Both the position numbers and the translations under genes were made by a program. Below, in pieces: positions 54,394 through 63,394 of a DNA stretch of 64,000 nucleotides (within the stretch, counting starts at the first letter, position 1; each line of letters begins with the position of its first letter). Under the pieces are notes generated by a model that did no database searches, was not told the DNA's origin, and was given only the letters and a program-made list of their open reading frames with translations. The DNA comes from Neorhodopirellula lusitana (GTDB taxonomy: Bacteria; Planctomycetota; Planctomycetia; Pirellulales; Pirellulaceae), in NCBI RefSeq assembly GCF_900182915.1, contig NZ_FXUG01000008.1:62001-126000 (forward strand), written 5' to 3'.

Positions 54394-55593
54394 CTATCGA
54401 CAAAGGCCTTTGACCGCGAAGCAAACTTCGCATCGATTTCTGGCCAGTTGTCGTACTTCTACTGCATCCGGTCCCCAGCGTAAAACTTCGTCGCGCCAGC
54501 GAGGGATTTGAGCCGCGCGAGAATAGTCGCCCAGCTTCATCGTGATCAGCGAACCCTCGATGCTGGTTTCACGGCTTTCGAGGATGTTCCGGACCGTGCT
54601 TAGCGTGGCGTCGGGTTTGACGGTGGAGTCGACCAGCAGCCATTTCGCGCCGCGGTAGATTCGGCGGGGCAGGTCGCCTGCTCGAGCGGCGTAGTGTTGG
54701 AAGCGAGGGTGCTCGGCAATGCGTGGATCCATTTCGGCAGGATCGATGCCAATCACGTTCAGGCCCATTTCCAGCAGTCGGCCGCACGCACCACCAGGGG
54801 CACTTCCCACCTCAATTGCTAGGTCACCCGGTCGCATGTCAAAACCGCTCCATGCGATTGATTCGGCGGCCTTGTAGTAGGCTCGCGAGATCGGCTCGTG
54901 TTCCGGTGCAACAGGCTGCACACCTCCGGGCCAGCGAGTGGGCAAGGTCGTTGCCGTGTGCGTGCCAAAGAACCACTGCGATGGATCGACTAGCACCACG
55001 TCGAGTACCGACTCGCCTGGTTGTGCGATCTGGTTCGGCAGGCTGCAGCGAAAGGTGTTCGCGTCGGCTCGCTGGAGGATTCGTGCGGCGACGGCCTGGG
55101 CGACTTCATCGATTTCCGGTTCGAAGTCAAACCGGCCGATCGGGGCACGATCCCTTGGCCAGACATGCAATTGCTCGATCGGCTTGGGGAGGGACTCGAT
55201 CGCCTGAAACAGTTTATCGATTAACTCATCGCCTTGTTGCCCCTTCGCGCTGCCGAGGGATTGGCATCCGGTGCGAATGAAGATTCCCGTTGGAATCGGT
55301 TTCGCTTGGTCATGCTTGGCGGTAACGAACCCCGGTCGTGAAAAGGCGAGACGCCAACCTTCATTGGCAATCTGGTCTTTGACCAACCCTTCGGCGCCAT
55401 GGGCGCATGTCAGCATGGCGAAGGTGGGATCACCCTGCACGTCGACGGGTGCGGCGGGCGCGGGGACTGGTTTCGCGGGGGCATTGGATCTGGTGGCGGG
55501 ACGTTTTTTCGCTTCGCGTTCCGCGATGGCGGACTCTTCTTGTTCCTTGAGGCGATTGGCCGCGCCGGCCCAGGGATTGTTTGGGGAGGTCAT
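54394..55593 (-). CDS. RlmM-like (FtsJ-domain) RNA 2'-O-methyltransferase
   Basis: A 399-residue protein whose C-terminal half has the Rossmann methyltransferase core: DLAIEVGSAPGGACGRLLEMGLNVIGIDPAEMDP (SAM site), WLLVDSTVKPD and SLITMKLGDY, the D and K of the FtsJ catalytic set. The N-terminal half (FAMLTCAHGAEGLVKDQI...FSRPGFVT) resembles the RNA-binding part of RlmM, which methylates a cytidine of 23S rRNA. Residues 1-55 are an extra Ala/Pro/Lys-rich tail. Substrate by analogy only. ATG at 55593. It is 219 bp downstream of the DUF4350 gene on the same strand, so read-through from the SpoIIM cluster is possible. Confidence 0.82.
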   Translation of the reverse strand: MTSPNNPWAGAANRLKEQEESAIAEREAKKRPATRSNAPAKPVPAPAAPVDVQGDPTFAMLTCAHGAEGLVKDQIANEGWRLAFSRPGFVTAKHDQAKPIPTGIFIRTGCQSLGSAKGQQGDELIDKLFQAIESLPKPIEQLHVWPRDRAPIGRFDFEPEIDEVAQAVAARILQRADANTFRCSLPNQIAQPGESVLDVVLVDPSQWFFGTHTATTLPTRWPGGVQPVAPEHEPISRAYYKAAESIAWSGFDMRPGDLAIEVGSAPGGACGRLLEMGLNVIGIDPAEMDPRIAEHPRFQHYAARAGDLPRRIYRGAKWLLVDSTVKPDATLSTVRNILESRETSIEGSLITMKLGDYSRAAQIPRWRDEVLRWGPDAVEVRQLARNRCEVCFAVKGLCR

Positions 55594-55812
55594 ATCGGAA
55601 GCCGATTTTGGATCGAGCTAGATGAAAGGTGTCGGCTAAAAGGAGGTGTGCAAGCTTGGGGCTGATTCCCCGGCGTGCGTGCTACGCCTAGGGAAGTAGG
55701 CGGGGTTGAGCCCGGTTGAGAATGGCGAGGAACAGGCTATTGCCGGGGCTCCATCAAGTAGGACTGGCGGTTGGTGTTCGACGCCCGGGCTCTCACTTGG
55801 GGGCGTTTGGTT

Positions 55813-57303
55813 TCACTTGGATGATTCGGAGGCAGTCGTTTTTGTTTCAGTTGGATTCGATTCAGGTGAGGCTGGCTTGGTGGGTTCGTCGACTTGTTCA
55901 GGCAACACCCAGGGGCCCGACGTTTCGCCGCGGACGATCCTTAAGTATTGACTGATTTTTCGTTTGGCAAACAGGATCCCACCGCCACTGCCACCACTGC
56001 GTCGCATCAAAGTTGCCATGGCGGAGAGGTGGTTTCCGAAATGGGTGGTTCGATTGTGGCGAACCGCCCGGGGGCGGCCGAATGCGGGTAGTAGCATCAA
56101 GCAAATCACCACACCCAGAAACAGCCCATGCATGGTAACTAAACTCAGCGGCCATGTTGTTAATAGTTCCATCCCGGTTGAGGTCGGGGCACCGGGCTTC
56201 GCGTTAGAAATCGGAATTGCCGTGTCGTCGGACGACAGGAATCCGACCTGGAGCGGTTCTTCGGACTCGTCTGCCGAGAGATCGCCTTCGCGACTGACAA
56301 GCCGGATCTGGTCTTGGATCTCAGTTGCCAGTTCGTTGGCGGCTGGGCCGGTCATGGCGAAGTTAGTGAGTAGCCCCCCGCTGGTCACGACTAAGACCTG
56401 GGATCGGCCCCATTGCTCGTCTTGGATCTTCGCTAGCGTTGTGAGTTGGGTGGTCTTCGAATTCAGGGTGACAGATTCTTGCAGCAGCGATTCAAAGCCA
56501 GTTGAGTCAACGGGGATGTACTCTTCTTCACCTTCAGCCTCTTGTTCGTACTCATCTTCGATCATCGCATCGATTTCGGCATACAGTTCTTCGTCGTCCA
56601 TCTCGACCAGGTCGAAGTCTTCCCATTCCGATTCCGGATTCGGGTCGGCCAAAATCAGTTCAAAGTCATCGCTCAGTTGGTAGTCGGCAACTCGCCGGTT
56701 TGGCAAAAACAATCGATAAGGAAGCGGGCGGGCGATGAACCAGTTCTTCACCCGCACGTCTTTGCGATTGCCGGCTTCTAACAAGCGGTCATTGATCTGG
56801 GTTGCCAACCGTCGTCGGTATTCCAGTCGCTGGGCCGGTTCGGCGAGTTCAGCGGCCTCTCTGAAATAAGCTTCCGTGCTGCCACCGTCGGGGACCACAA
56901 AGACGAGTGTCCGAGGCTGGTCGCTGAGCCAGCGTTCCATCCACTGGGTCGCGGATCGATCATTCAAAGGAGGCCAAGCTTGTGGGATCCAGACAATCGC
57001 ATCGAGTTTGTCTGCCCGCGACGACAAGCGACCAAGGTCCCGTGTCTTGATCGTGTCTTCGGGTTTCGTTGTGTCAGGTGATTCTTCCAGCAAGGAACGA
57101 AACGCACCGAAGCCGCTGACGCTTTGTTTGCCATCGACACCAGAGCTCTCGCCGTATTCAGTATGAAAGGATGAGCATCCCGAGAGGAAGGCGAGCAACA
57201 AGCATGCGGCGAGCACGTGCATACCGGAAGCTGGGATCATGGAGGGCTGTGTTGCCATGCTGAGCATTGTGATGCTAAGCGTCTTCGTACCTTTCATCTT
57301 CAT
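55813..57303 (-). CDS. DUF4350-type lipoprotein with C-terminal membrane helix
   Basis: A 496-residue protein. The N-terminal signal ends in the lipobox FLSGC, predicting lipidation at Cys43. RSLLEESPDTT...LDAIVWIPQAWPPLND and TLVFVVPDGGSTEAYFREA match the DUF4350 pattern, a Rossmann-like domain often linked to MoxR/von Willebrand gene clusters. An acidic insert (EEEYIPVDSTG region) lies in the middle, and near 385-410 a membrane helix precedes a basic cytoplasmic-like tail. The ATG at 57303 overlaps the DUF4129 stop as ATGA, so the genes are coupled. Role unknown. A lipid anchor at one end and a helix at the other suggest that it bridges or spans the inner membrane. Confidence 0.78.
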   Translation of the reverse strand: MKMKGTKTLSITMLSMATQPSMIPASGMHVLAACLLLAFLSGCSSFHTEYGESSGVDGKQSVSGFGAFRSLLEESPDTTKPEDTIKTRDLGRLSSRADKLDAIVWIPQAWPPLNDRSATQWMERWLSDQPRTLVFVVPDGGSTEAYFREAAELAEPAQRLEYRRRLATQINDRLLEAGNRKDVRVKNWFIARPLPYRLFLPNRRVADYQLSDDFELILADPNPESEWEDFDLVEMDDEELYAEIDAMIEDEYEQEAEGEEEYIPVDSTGFESLLQESVTLNSKTTQLTTLAKIQDEQWGRSQVLVVTSGGLLTNFAMTGPAANELATEIQDQIRLVSREGDLSADESEEPLQVGFLSSDDTAIPISNAKPGAPTSTGMELLTTWPLSLVTMHGLFLGVVICLMLLPAFGRPRAVRHNRTTHFGNHLSAMATLMRRSGGSGGGILFAKRKISQYLRIVRGETSGPWVLPEQVDEPTKPASPESNPTETKTTASESSK

Positions 57304-59123
57304 CTTGGGGCCTCCGTGGGTGAGGCGACCATCGCTTCGAGTTTCAGGTTGTCATTCCAAAGAACGTCAAACTGTTCGCGGGTCAGGCTATGGCGTCCAA
57401 AGTAAGATTGCTCGAAAGAGTCCACGGTCTTGCCCAGCAGTTGCCCGGCGGCCGGTTGGCTGCTTTGAGTTTCGCGAACGTATTGGCGATTGGTCTTCCA
57501 GCGGGAAAGTCTTAACCAGGACGCCCGGTCGAGCAGCAAGAGCTGGTGTCCGAACAAGAAGATGATCGCTCGATCGAAATCACCTCGCTGCATCAACCGT
57601 TCCAGTTCGGTGCGTGGGTTGACGTCGGTGTCCCGTAACTCAGCGGGTAGTTCCGCGATTCGTTGTTTGGTTTGTTCGTCGAGACGGTGGTGATTCACCA
57701 GTGTTTGTTGATCCGTTTCGGATCGGAAATCAAACGAGCTGTTTGCGAACACGTAAACGAGGGCACCGATCAGGACTGCCATTAAAAGTCCAAGCAGCAG
57801 CCAGCCGAACAGGTTGCCGATCGAGAGGGATCCCCATGACGTGCCTGCGCCCGTGGTGACCGGTGGGGCGGCAGCGGCCTTCGGGGTACTGGGAGGTTTG
57901 GGGGTCCAGCGACTGTCCCGATTCATCGTGTCGGTTCTTTCGTCGACCAGTTCGATTGGCATCAGTGTGCCGGCATCGGAGTCAAACCATACGGAATCAG
58001 TGACCGTCGGTGTGGCTGGCGTGACTGCCGGAGTCGCGGCGGTTTCGTCAGCGAAGGCGTTACCAGCGAAGCTGAGCCAGGCGGCGAGAGTAATCGCGAC
58101 GACCGAAGAACCCGTCTTGCCCAGTGCGGCTGCGGTTGGCAAATCGGTCGCGGGAGCAGGGGCTTGTTGAGAAGTCGGTGGTAGTTCTTGTTGGGGTGGT
58201 GGCTGCGGGGGGTCCATGATGTCGTCGCCGAACTGGCGAATCGCCTCGGCGCGGATGGCCAGTTCCACTTCCCATCCTTCCAATCGAATGCGAGCGTCGA
58301 GGTAGCCGAGTAATCGCACCACGACACTGAGCGATGCGATTAACCACAACGCCAATGGATAGAAAACAAGGCATGCGACTAGGTTCATTTCCCAGACCCC
58401 AATCGCGATCCCGCGAACCCAAAAGATCGAATAGAAGACGCAACCCATCAGGGCGACCAGAATCATCGACACGGCTAGGAAGCGACCGCCGAGTTCACCG
58501 GCCATCGGCGAATGCAGGGCCTTGGAACGACGTTTCAGCGTGATTGCGCCGGGTTGATCGGTCCGCAGTGGACAACGCTCCAGCAAGATCATTTCAGCGA
58601 CGAAGGGGCGATTGCCGCGGATCATGGCCGCGATCAGGATGAACAGCATGGGCATGAAGACGTCAAAGAACCCGCTCCATTCTTGGCCCCAGCGGAACGC
58701 CAACATCAGTGCAGCAGGAATCGCCATTCGCTTGACGCCCAATGTCCAGACAAGCGGCCACGCCATCGATCGCACCTCGCGAAAGGTTCGAGAGAGCGTG
58801 GGTTGGCCTTCAAAGATGGACTGGCCGAGCGAAAAAGTGGACAGCACGCCGGCAATGGGAGCCTGCAGGAATACTAGCGTTGCCATCCAGAATAGATAGC
58901 GAAAGAAGTCACTCGACGCTTCGTCATCGAATGTGCTGGCGTCGTCGACGCGGAACGGCAGCCAGCCCAGCAGGATCAAGTCCAAGACAATCCAAAAACC
59001 CGCACCCAGGAAAAAGGCTTGGAAGAAAGCTCGCGGGTACCGACGTATCATCAACAGCGAAAGATCGCCAATCTCCGATAACGTTCGCACTCGAATCGCG
59101 ACGTTGGTCTTATCCAGTTGCAA
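57300..59123 (-). CDS. DUF4129 membrane protein
   Basis: A 607-residue multi-pass protein. The start is set at the TTG at 59123, 13 bp after the spoIIM stop, because it gives MQLDKTNVAIRVRTLSEIGDLSLLM, a natural opening for this family, with AAGG ten bases before it. The longer frame from 59201 would overlap spoIIM by 65 bp. About six membrane helices fill residues 30-290. After a Pro/Gln linker and another hydrophobic segment (AITLAAWLSFAGNAFA), a periplasmic Thr/Pro stretch and one more helix lead to the DUF4129 domain (LERLMQRGDFDRAIIFLFGHQLLLLDRASWLRLSRWKTNRQYVRE). DUF4129 proteins accompany SpoIIM, MoxR and DUF58 genes in many bacteria; function not established. Confidence 0.85.
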   Translation of the reverse strand: MQLDKTNVAIRVRTLSEIGDLSLLMIRRYPRAFFQAFFLGAGFWIVLDLILLGWLPFRVDDASTFDDEASSDFFRYLFWMATLVFLQAPIAGVLSTFSLGQSIFEGQPTLSRTFREVRSMAWPLVWTLGVKRMAIPAALMLAFRWGQEWSGFFDVFMPMLFILIAAMIRGNRPFVAEMILLERCPLRTDQPGAITLKRRSKALHSPMAGELGGRFLAVSMILVALMGCVFYSIFWVRGIAIGVWEMNLVACLVFYPLALWLIASLSVVVRLLGYLDARIRLEGWEVELAIRAEAIRQFGDDIMDPPQPPPQQELPPTSQQAPAPATDLPTAAALGKTGSSVVAITLAAWLSFAGNAFADETAATPAVTPATPTVTDSVWFDSDAGTLMPIELVDERTDTMNRDSRWTPKPPSTPKAAAAPPVTTGAGTSWGSLSIGNLFGWLLLGLLMAVLIGALVYVFANSSFDFRSETDQQTLVNHHRLDEQTKQRIAELPAELRDTDVNPRTELERLMQRGDFDRAIIFLFGHQLLLLDRASWLRLSRWKTNRQYVRETQSSQPAAGQLLGKTVDSFEQSYFGRHSLTREQFDVLWNDNLKLEAMVASPTEAPR

Positions 59124-59136
59124 CGAACTTTTGCCT

Positions 59137-60156
59137 TCAATCCAACGGGCTGCGAGAGCGGTTTGACGAGCCCGACGAACGCGGGAACCCCAGCACCACA
59201 AAGTAGAAACTAATCATGGCCGATGACAGGATGGCCCACAATGCTTTGAACAAATACGGGGCGGGACTGGGGGACAGAAAGCCCTCGGTGAACGCGGCCA
59301 AGACGAACAGGACCGCGGCCGCTGACATGATCGGCACGCTTTGATGAGCGGACCGGCGGATGGAGTCCATTCGGGTCAGACCACCAGTCAGGAATAGTCC
59401 CACGCCCAACCGCAATCCGGCAGCGGCTGACAACGCGATGGCCGTCAATTCGAACGGTCCGTGAGCGGTGACGAAGTGAAAGAAGTTATCGCTGCCCCCG
59501 ACGTCTTCCCGTGCCATGTAGCCAAACATTGTGCCTAGGCTGACGCCGTTGAACGCCAAAATGAAGAGGCACGGCAGGATCAAAATGCCGTACGCAAAAC
59601 ACTTCAGCCCGATCCCGGTGTTGTGCATGATGTAGAAGCCTGACATCGACACATAGTGATCCAGGGAACCGTCGATCTTTTGCTCGTACATGTCCTCAAG
59701 TTGGTCCAACTGTCCCTGGCCGACCATGGCGGGGGCGAAATTAGGGAACAACGTTTGTTGATAGCCAAGGTACATCGAAAGGGCGAACAAGCCGAAAAAT
59801 ACGATCGTGGCAATTCGAACACAGGGGTCCGCAAAGATCTGTTGCGGTGCATCGCGGAACAGTAATTCGAACCAACCGGTCGTTGTGAATTTTCCTGAGC
59901 GATAGAGCTGGTTGTGGGCTCGAGCAACCAAGCGGTGAAGGTAGGTAACCGTCGCCGGTGGGAGTTGGTACGCGTCGGCGAGCGCTAGGTCGGAACACAC
60001 TCCTCGGTACAAGGAGGCAAACCGAGTGATCCCGGCGGCCCCAACGTATTTCTGGCCTGCTTTGTCCGTGCGACCGCGAACTTCCATCGCCTCGCAAAGG
60101 CGTTCGAGTTCGTCCCAGTTGGCACGACGTTTGTCAAGCAGTTTGGCGATGTTCAT
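59137..60156 (-). CDS. SpoIIM-family (stage II sporulation M-like) membrane protein
   Basis: A 339-residue member of the SpoIIM-like family, widespread in non-sporulating bacteria. The cytoplasmic N-terminus (LLDKRRANWDELERLCEAME...LADAYQLPPATVTYLHRLVARAHNQLY) is the typical opening, followed by five or six helices including the conserved block NTGIGLKCFAYGILILPCLFILAFNGVSLGTMFGYM and HGPFELTAIALSAAAGLRLG. ATG at 60156. First gene of a SpoIIM-DUF4129-DUF4350 operon. In many genomes this set sits with MoxR, DUF58 and RDD genes; here they are not adjacent. Confidence 0.88.
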   Translation of the reverse strand: MNIAKLLDKRRANWDELERLCEAMEVRGRTDKAGQKYVGAAGITRFASLYRGVCSDLALADAYQLPPATVTYLHRLVARAHNQLYRSGKFTTTGWFELLFRDAPQQIFADPCVRIATIVFFGLFALSMYLGYQQTLFPNFAPAMVGQGQLDQLEDMYEQKIDGSLDHYVSMSGFYIMHNTGIGLKCFAYGILILPCLFILAFNGVSLGTMFGYMAREDVGGSDNFFHFVTAHGPFELTAIALSAAAGLRLGVGLFLTGGLTRMDSIRRSAHQSVPIMSAAAVLFVLAAFTEGFLSPSPAPYLFKALWAILSSAMISFYFVVLGFPRSSGSSNRSRSPLD

Positions 60157-60310
60157 TCGCGGCCAGGTTCATTCGTAGCCGCGTGGTTGCACAGCTAGCT
60201 GGGTCTGTTTTTGTGGACGTCCTGTCGATGCCCATCTGGATTGGCCCATGCAGAGAAAAACGCCAAGGTCGGTCGAGACGCAGCGATGCCAATGCAGACG
60301 AACCATCCCA

Positions 60311-60396
60311 GTGAAGGCCAACCATTCTTGTGAAGGCCAACCCTTCCATTTCATTTCAGTGCAGGCAGGCCCTTCCGGCGCAGGCAAACCCTTCAG
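60311..60396. repeat. Degenerate 19-bp repeats upstream of spoIIM
   Basis: GTGAAGGCCAACCATTCTT (60311-60329) is followed by a copy differing at three positions (60330-60348). Then, after ten bases, two more diverged 19-bp units (60359-60377 and 60378-60396) carry GCAGGC in place of GAAGGC. Located 5' of spoIIM, unlike the other arrays, which lie 3' of genes. Confidence 0.7.
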
Positions 60397-60552
60397 GGAG
60401 GACGCTGGCAGTATATCCGATTCGCCGGACGTCATCACCGCGGTGTGGCCAGCGAAATCCGCCTGGCCGATCACATTGCCGCTAGTTACAGAAAACTAGG
60501 GCGAAAAGTGGTGGCTAAGATCAATAGGAAGTTGTTGCAATCCAGACGACTC

Positions 60553-60576
60553 CCGAAGTCTGGCGACTCCGGCTAC
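60553..60576. repeat. Dispersed imperfect palindrome, CCGAAGTC family, best copy
   Basis: Reads CCGAAGTC-TGGC-GACTCCGG then CTAC. The eight-base arms pair with one mismatch position. Matches 41310-41333 (minus) at 22 of 24 positions. Confidence 0.75.
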
Positions 60577-60670
60577 CAAGTGCTTGCGTGCAACACACGA
60601 ATTGCCAAAGATCCTTGGCAATTTAGTGAAGGTTTCACACTGGCTCTGTCTGTGGACCCAGGTCGAATGC

Positions 60671-60727
60671 GAATCCTGGCCTACGGGGAATCCTGGCCTA
60701 CAGGGAATCCTGGCCTACAGGGAATCC
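60671..60727. repeat. 17-bp tandem repeat that contains the stop codon of the DksA-type gene
   Basis: Three units GAATCCTGGCCTAC(A/G)GG lie at 60671, 60688 and 60705, plus six bases of a fourth. The minus-strand TAG stop at 60715-60717 lies inside the third unit, and the fourth partial unit codes for the last residues (DSL). TAG recurs once per unit on minus; 17 is not a multiple of 3, so the frames are covered in turn. Confidence 0.92.
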
Positions 60728-61131
60728 GCTTCGGTCATGTCGTACATGCGATTCCAAGGTGTCTTGGTGCCTTCGCCGGAATCACCGAGTTCGGACTTGC
60801 GTTTGCACTCAATGCACTCGCTGGCGTAGGGCAGTGCCTTCAACCGGTTCAGCGGGATTGGCTTACCGCAATCTTCACAATCGCCGTAGTTGCCGGTCTC
60901 GAACTTATCGATCGCTTCTTCGATCGCGGCCAATTCGCGGGCCTCGACCTCGACCAACTGGCTATTCAGTTCGTCTTGGACCGTGTCGGCGGCGGCATCG
61001 AGCGGGTCGCCCGTTTTTTGTTGGTGCAGTTCCCGGAGGAGACTGAGGTCACCCGCCAAAGCTCTGCGAAGTGCATCGCGACGCCGGACTAACGTGATGC
61101 GAAGCTTTTTGAGTGTTTCTTGTCGGGGCAT
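60715..61131 (-). CDS. DksA/TraR-family zinc finger protein
   Basis: A 138-residue protein with a coiled-coil N-terminus (LRITLVRRRDALRRALAGDLSLL...VEARELAAIEEAIDKFETG) and a C4 zinc finger made of Cys85, Cys88, Cys106 and Cys109 (GDCEDCGKPIPLNRLKALP...CIECKRK). This is the layout of DksA, which inserts its coiled coil into the secondary channel of RNA polymerase and works with ppGpp. The acidic tip residues of true DksA cannot be assigned with confidence, so this may be a DksA-like relative rather than the orthologue. ATG at 61131. A 17-bp repeat overlaps its stop. Confidence 0.88.
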   Translation of the reverse strand: MPRQETLKKLRITLVRRRDALRRALAGDLSLLRELHQQKTGDPLDAAADTVQDELNSQLVEVEARELAAIEEAIDKFETGNYGDCEDCGKPIPLNRLKALPYASECIECKRKSELGDSGEGTKTPWNRMYDMTEADSL

Positions 61132-61875
61132 GGTAAGACCTCTTTTGTCAGACGGACAACCGTCACGTAAACCGAAGGAACCGCTGCGAATGAACCGTTT
61201 TCTTGAGCTGACCGCGTAATTCGGGCTGAAAGCCTACTTGGTGTATTAGCTAAATCGTGTACTCCGTCATTCGAATCGTCGGCGACCGCGTTGGATGAAA
61301 GGCGACGACAAGTCCGAGTTTCTGGGGGACAACGGTGAGACGTGTGGCAGGAAGACAAAGTTCGCCACCCTGGCCAGATTCCAGCCGATGTACCGTCAAC
61401 TGAAAGACACGGTTGGAAATCGGGGGTGCTGTGGGGCACCCGGGCGGTCAGTGTGGTTGATGCTTCCCCGACCAACAATAGCCATGTTACTGAACGATCA
61501 AGCCCAAAAAAGCAGCGATGGACGCTGAATCGGCAAGCGGAGCAATAGTTGTGCCGGTTTGAACGATAAACGGGCAGCCAAATTTACGGTTGAAAAAGAG
61601 TTCGTGACGGGGACATTTCAACCACTACCGGCCCGATTGAAGCCGAATGTCCTCCCTCATCGAACGGCCATTTTGGCAGTGTTGAAGATTGGGCTCTCTC
61701 ACTGCCTGAAAGCGCCAGCCTGGATTGTGGTGCCAGGTAACGCACTCAAGCAAGCCGCGTCACCGTACCAGGCGGTCCGGCTGGGCTCGCTTGGTGAGGC
61801 GTGCATGGTGAGGCTCGATTAGTGAGGCTCGATGGATCGGCCCGTTGGGGGACGACGGGCCACGGTGACAGCGAA
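61132..61875. other. Large intergenic gap, 744 bp, no accepted gene
   Basis: Lies upstream of the DksA-type gene and downstream of the decarboxylase, both on minus. Open frames on both strands (61089-61478 minus, 61295-61528 plus, 61559-61822 plus) lack ribosome sites, motifs and coding composition. A 14-bp duplication GTGAGGCTCGAT(TA/GG) at 61808-61835 lies 41 bp past the decarboxylase stop. Confidence 0.55.
61808..61835. repeat. 14-bp duplication 3' of the decarboxylase gene
   Basis: GTGAGGCTCGATTA is followed directly by GTGAGGCTCGATGG. A shorter relative, GGTGAGGC, lies just before. Another small tandem event 3' of a gene. Confidence 0.65.
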
Positions 61876-62844
61876 TTAGCTGTAGTTCGGCGTTGGCGGC
61901 CGGTAGTCTTCCAGGCGAATGGTTTTGAACCAGTCGATCGTGTGCTTCAGGCCTTCGTCGAGCTTGATGCCCGGGTCCCAGCCCAGTTTTTCCTTGGCGA
62001 GCGAAATGTCTGGCCGGCGGCGGGTCGGGTCGTCCGCTGGCAGCGGTTCAAAGGCCAGTTTGCTTTTTGAGTCGCACAGGGCGATGACTTTTTCGGCCAA
62101 TTCTCGGATCGTGAATTCGACTGGGTTGCCGATGTTCACCGGGCCCACGAATCCGTCTTGGTTCATCATCCCGATGATGGCGTCCACGAGGTCGTCGCGG
62201 AAGCAGAACGATCGGGTTTGCTCGCCGTCGCCGAAGAGCGTGATGTCGTCGCCTGCGATCGCTTGGCGGATAAAGGTCGAAACAACTCGACCGTCGTACG
62301 GGTGCATCCGGGGGCCGTAGGTATTGAAGATGCGTACCAAGCGGATGTCGACTTTGTTGGACCGGTGGTAGTCCATGAACAACGTTTCCGCGACCCGTTT
62401 GCCCTCGTCGTAACAGGCACGAATCCCGATCGGATTGACGTTGCCGCGATAGGATTCGGTTTGGGGATGCTGTTCGGGGTCGCCGTACACTTCCGACGTG
62501 CTCGCCTGCAGGATTCGGGCGCCACATCGCTTGGCGATGCCGAGCATGTTGATGGAGCCCAGAACGCTGGTTTTGATCGTTTTGATCGGGTTGTATTGGT
62601 AGTGTCCCGGGGCGGCGGGGCACGCCATGTTGTAAATCTGGTCCACTTCCAGGTGAATCGGCAGGGTGATGTCGTGCCGGATCAGCTCGAAGTTAGGGCG
62701 TTCAAGCAAGTGGGCGACGTTGGTCTTTTGGCTGGTGAAAAAATTATCGAGGCAGATGACGTCGTGGCCTTGGTCAACGAGTCGTTCGCAGATGTGCGAT
62801 CCGAGGAAACCGGCACCGCCGGTGACGAGAATTCGTTCGATCAT
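61876..62844 (-). CDS. uxs: UDP-glucuronate decarboxylase (UDP-xylose synthase), extended SDR family
   Basis: A 322-residue NAD-dependent enzyme that turns UDP-glucuronate into UDP-xylose for surface polysaccharides. Dinucleotide site TGGAGFLG (8-15), family motif [31 protein letters not shown], active-site TSEVYGDP and the catalytic pair Tyr145/Lys149 in YDEGK; then [22 protein letters not shown] and [19 protein letters not shown]. These are close to textbook for bacterial UXS; the [11 protein letters not shown] block separates it from UDP-glucose epimerases. ATG at 62844. Length normal. No glycosyltransferase is beside it in the window. Confidence 0.94.
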   Translation of the reverse strand: MIERILVTGGAGFLGSHICERLVDQGHDVICLDNFFTSQKTNVAHLLERPNFELIRHDITLPIHLEVDQIYNMACPAAPGHYQYNPIKTIKTSVLGSINMLGIAKRCGARILQASTSEVYGDPEQHPQTESYRGNVNPIGIRACYDEGKRVAETLFMDYHRSNKVDIRLVRIFNTYGPRMHPYDGRVVSTFIRQAIAGDDITLFGDGEQTRSFCFRDDLVDAIIGMMNQDGFVGPVNIGNPVEFTIRELAEKVIALCDSKSKLAFEPLPADDPTRRRPDISLAKEKLGWDPGIKLDEGLKHTIDWFKTIRLEDYRPPTPNYS

Positions 62845-63394
62845 TCAATCTTTTCCAGTGCACGCCGATTGGCGTTGGTAGCGGCAAACAGGCAATCGTT
62901 TTGTTGCGGCAGGCGACCAATACAGGCAGGCAACCAACGGGGAAGCTGGCAATCATAGGCAAGCGGGGCATTGCAGCCAGCTGGTGATTGCCGTCGGTAG
63001 GCCGCTTTGTGGCCCATTGCCCTGGTTTTGGGCTCTGGCTTATTGGGTCCTGTCGCACAACGCGAAGTCGCCGTTATCGTGCTTGGCAACTGCGATTCTG
63101 TCGACCCTAAACGATGAAAAACGTTGTGTTTGTCGCCTCTGAATCGCCACTGCCGGAATGGTCGGCAAAGCCGGTGCGACCGGGGGCCGACGCGACTCGC
63201 TTTTGGGGGCAGGGACTAGTCGAATCCGCCTGGTGCGATCAGACTGTCTGAATCATTCGATTGGTCTGGCGATTCGTTTTGGATTGTCAAATCGGGGAGC
63301 TGCGAATCAAAAAGTTGCCTCCGCGGTTGTACCGCGTGATCATGTCCAATCGATTTTGCCCGCCCGTTTCCGCTTGCCTGTACGCCGCTTGCCC
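62845..63394. other. Divergent gap between the decarboxylase and the FabH-like gene
   Basis: 550 bp with promoters for both directions, none certain. Near 62890-62990 the sequence has loose GGCAGGC/GGCAAGC repeats. A short plus-strand ORF (63114-63251) is listed separately. Confidence 0.5.
63114..63251 (+). CDS. Possible 45-residue peptide upstream of the FabH-like gene
   Basis: ATG at 63114, TGA at 63249-63251. The product opens MKNVVFVASESPLPEWSAKP and has an even, protein-like composition with several Trp. No ribosome site is evident. No family recognised. It could be a leader peptide or chance. Confidence 0.25.
   Translation: MKNVVFVASESPLPEWSAKPVRPGADATRFWGQGLVESAWCDQTV

Larger units (their letters stand above)
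60157..60714. other. Repeat-bearing intergenic gap, 558 bp
   Basis: Lies between the DksA-type gene stop and the spoIIM start, both on minus. Open frames here (for example 60169-60474 on minus) read through repeats and look spurious. Contains a degenerate 19-bp repeat, a copy of the CCGAAGTC palindrome and a 17-bp repeat at the DksA stop. Confidence 0.6.

Noticed and set aside
60445-61092. 215-codon plus-strand ORF
   Set aside because: Antisense to the DksA-type gene and reads through two intergenic repeat elements; no ribosome site.
61089-61478. 129-codon minus-strand ORF upstream of the DksA-type gene
   Set aside because: Composition rich in Ser/Arg/Thr/Cys, no family, overlaps the DksA start region; treated as non-coding.
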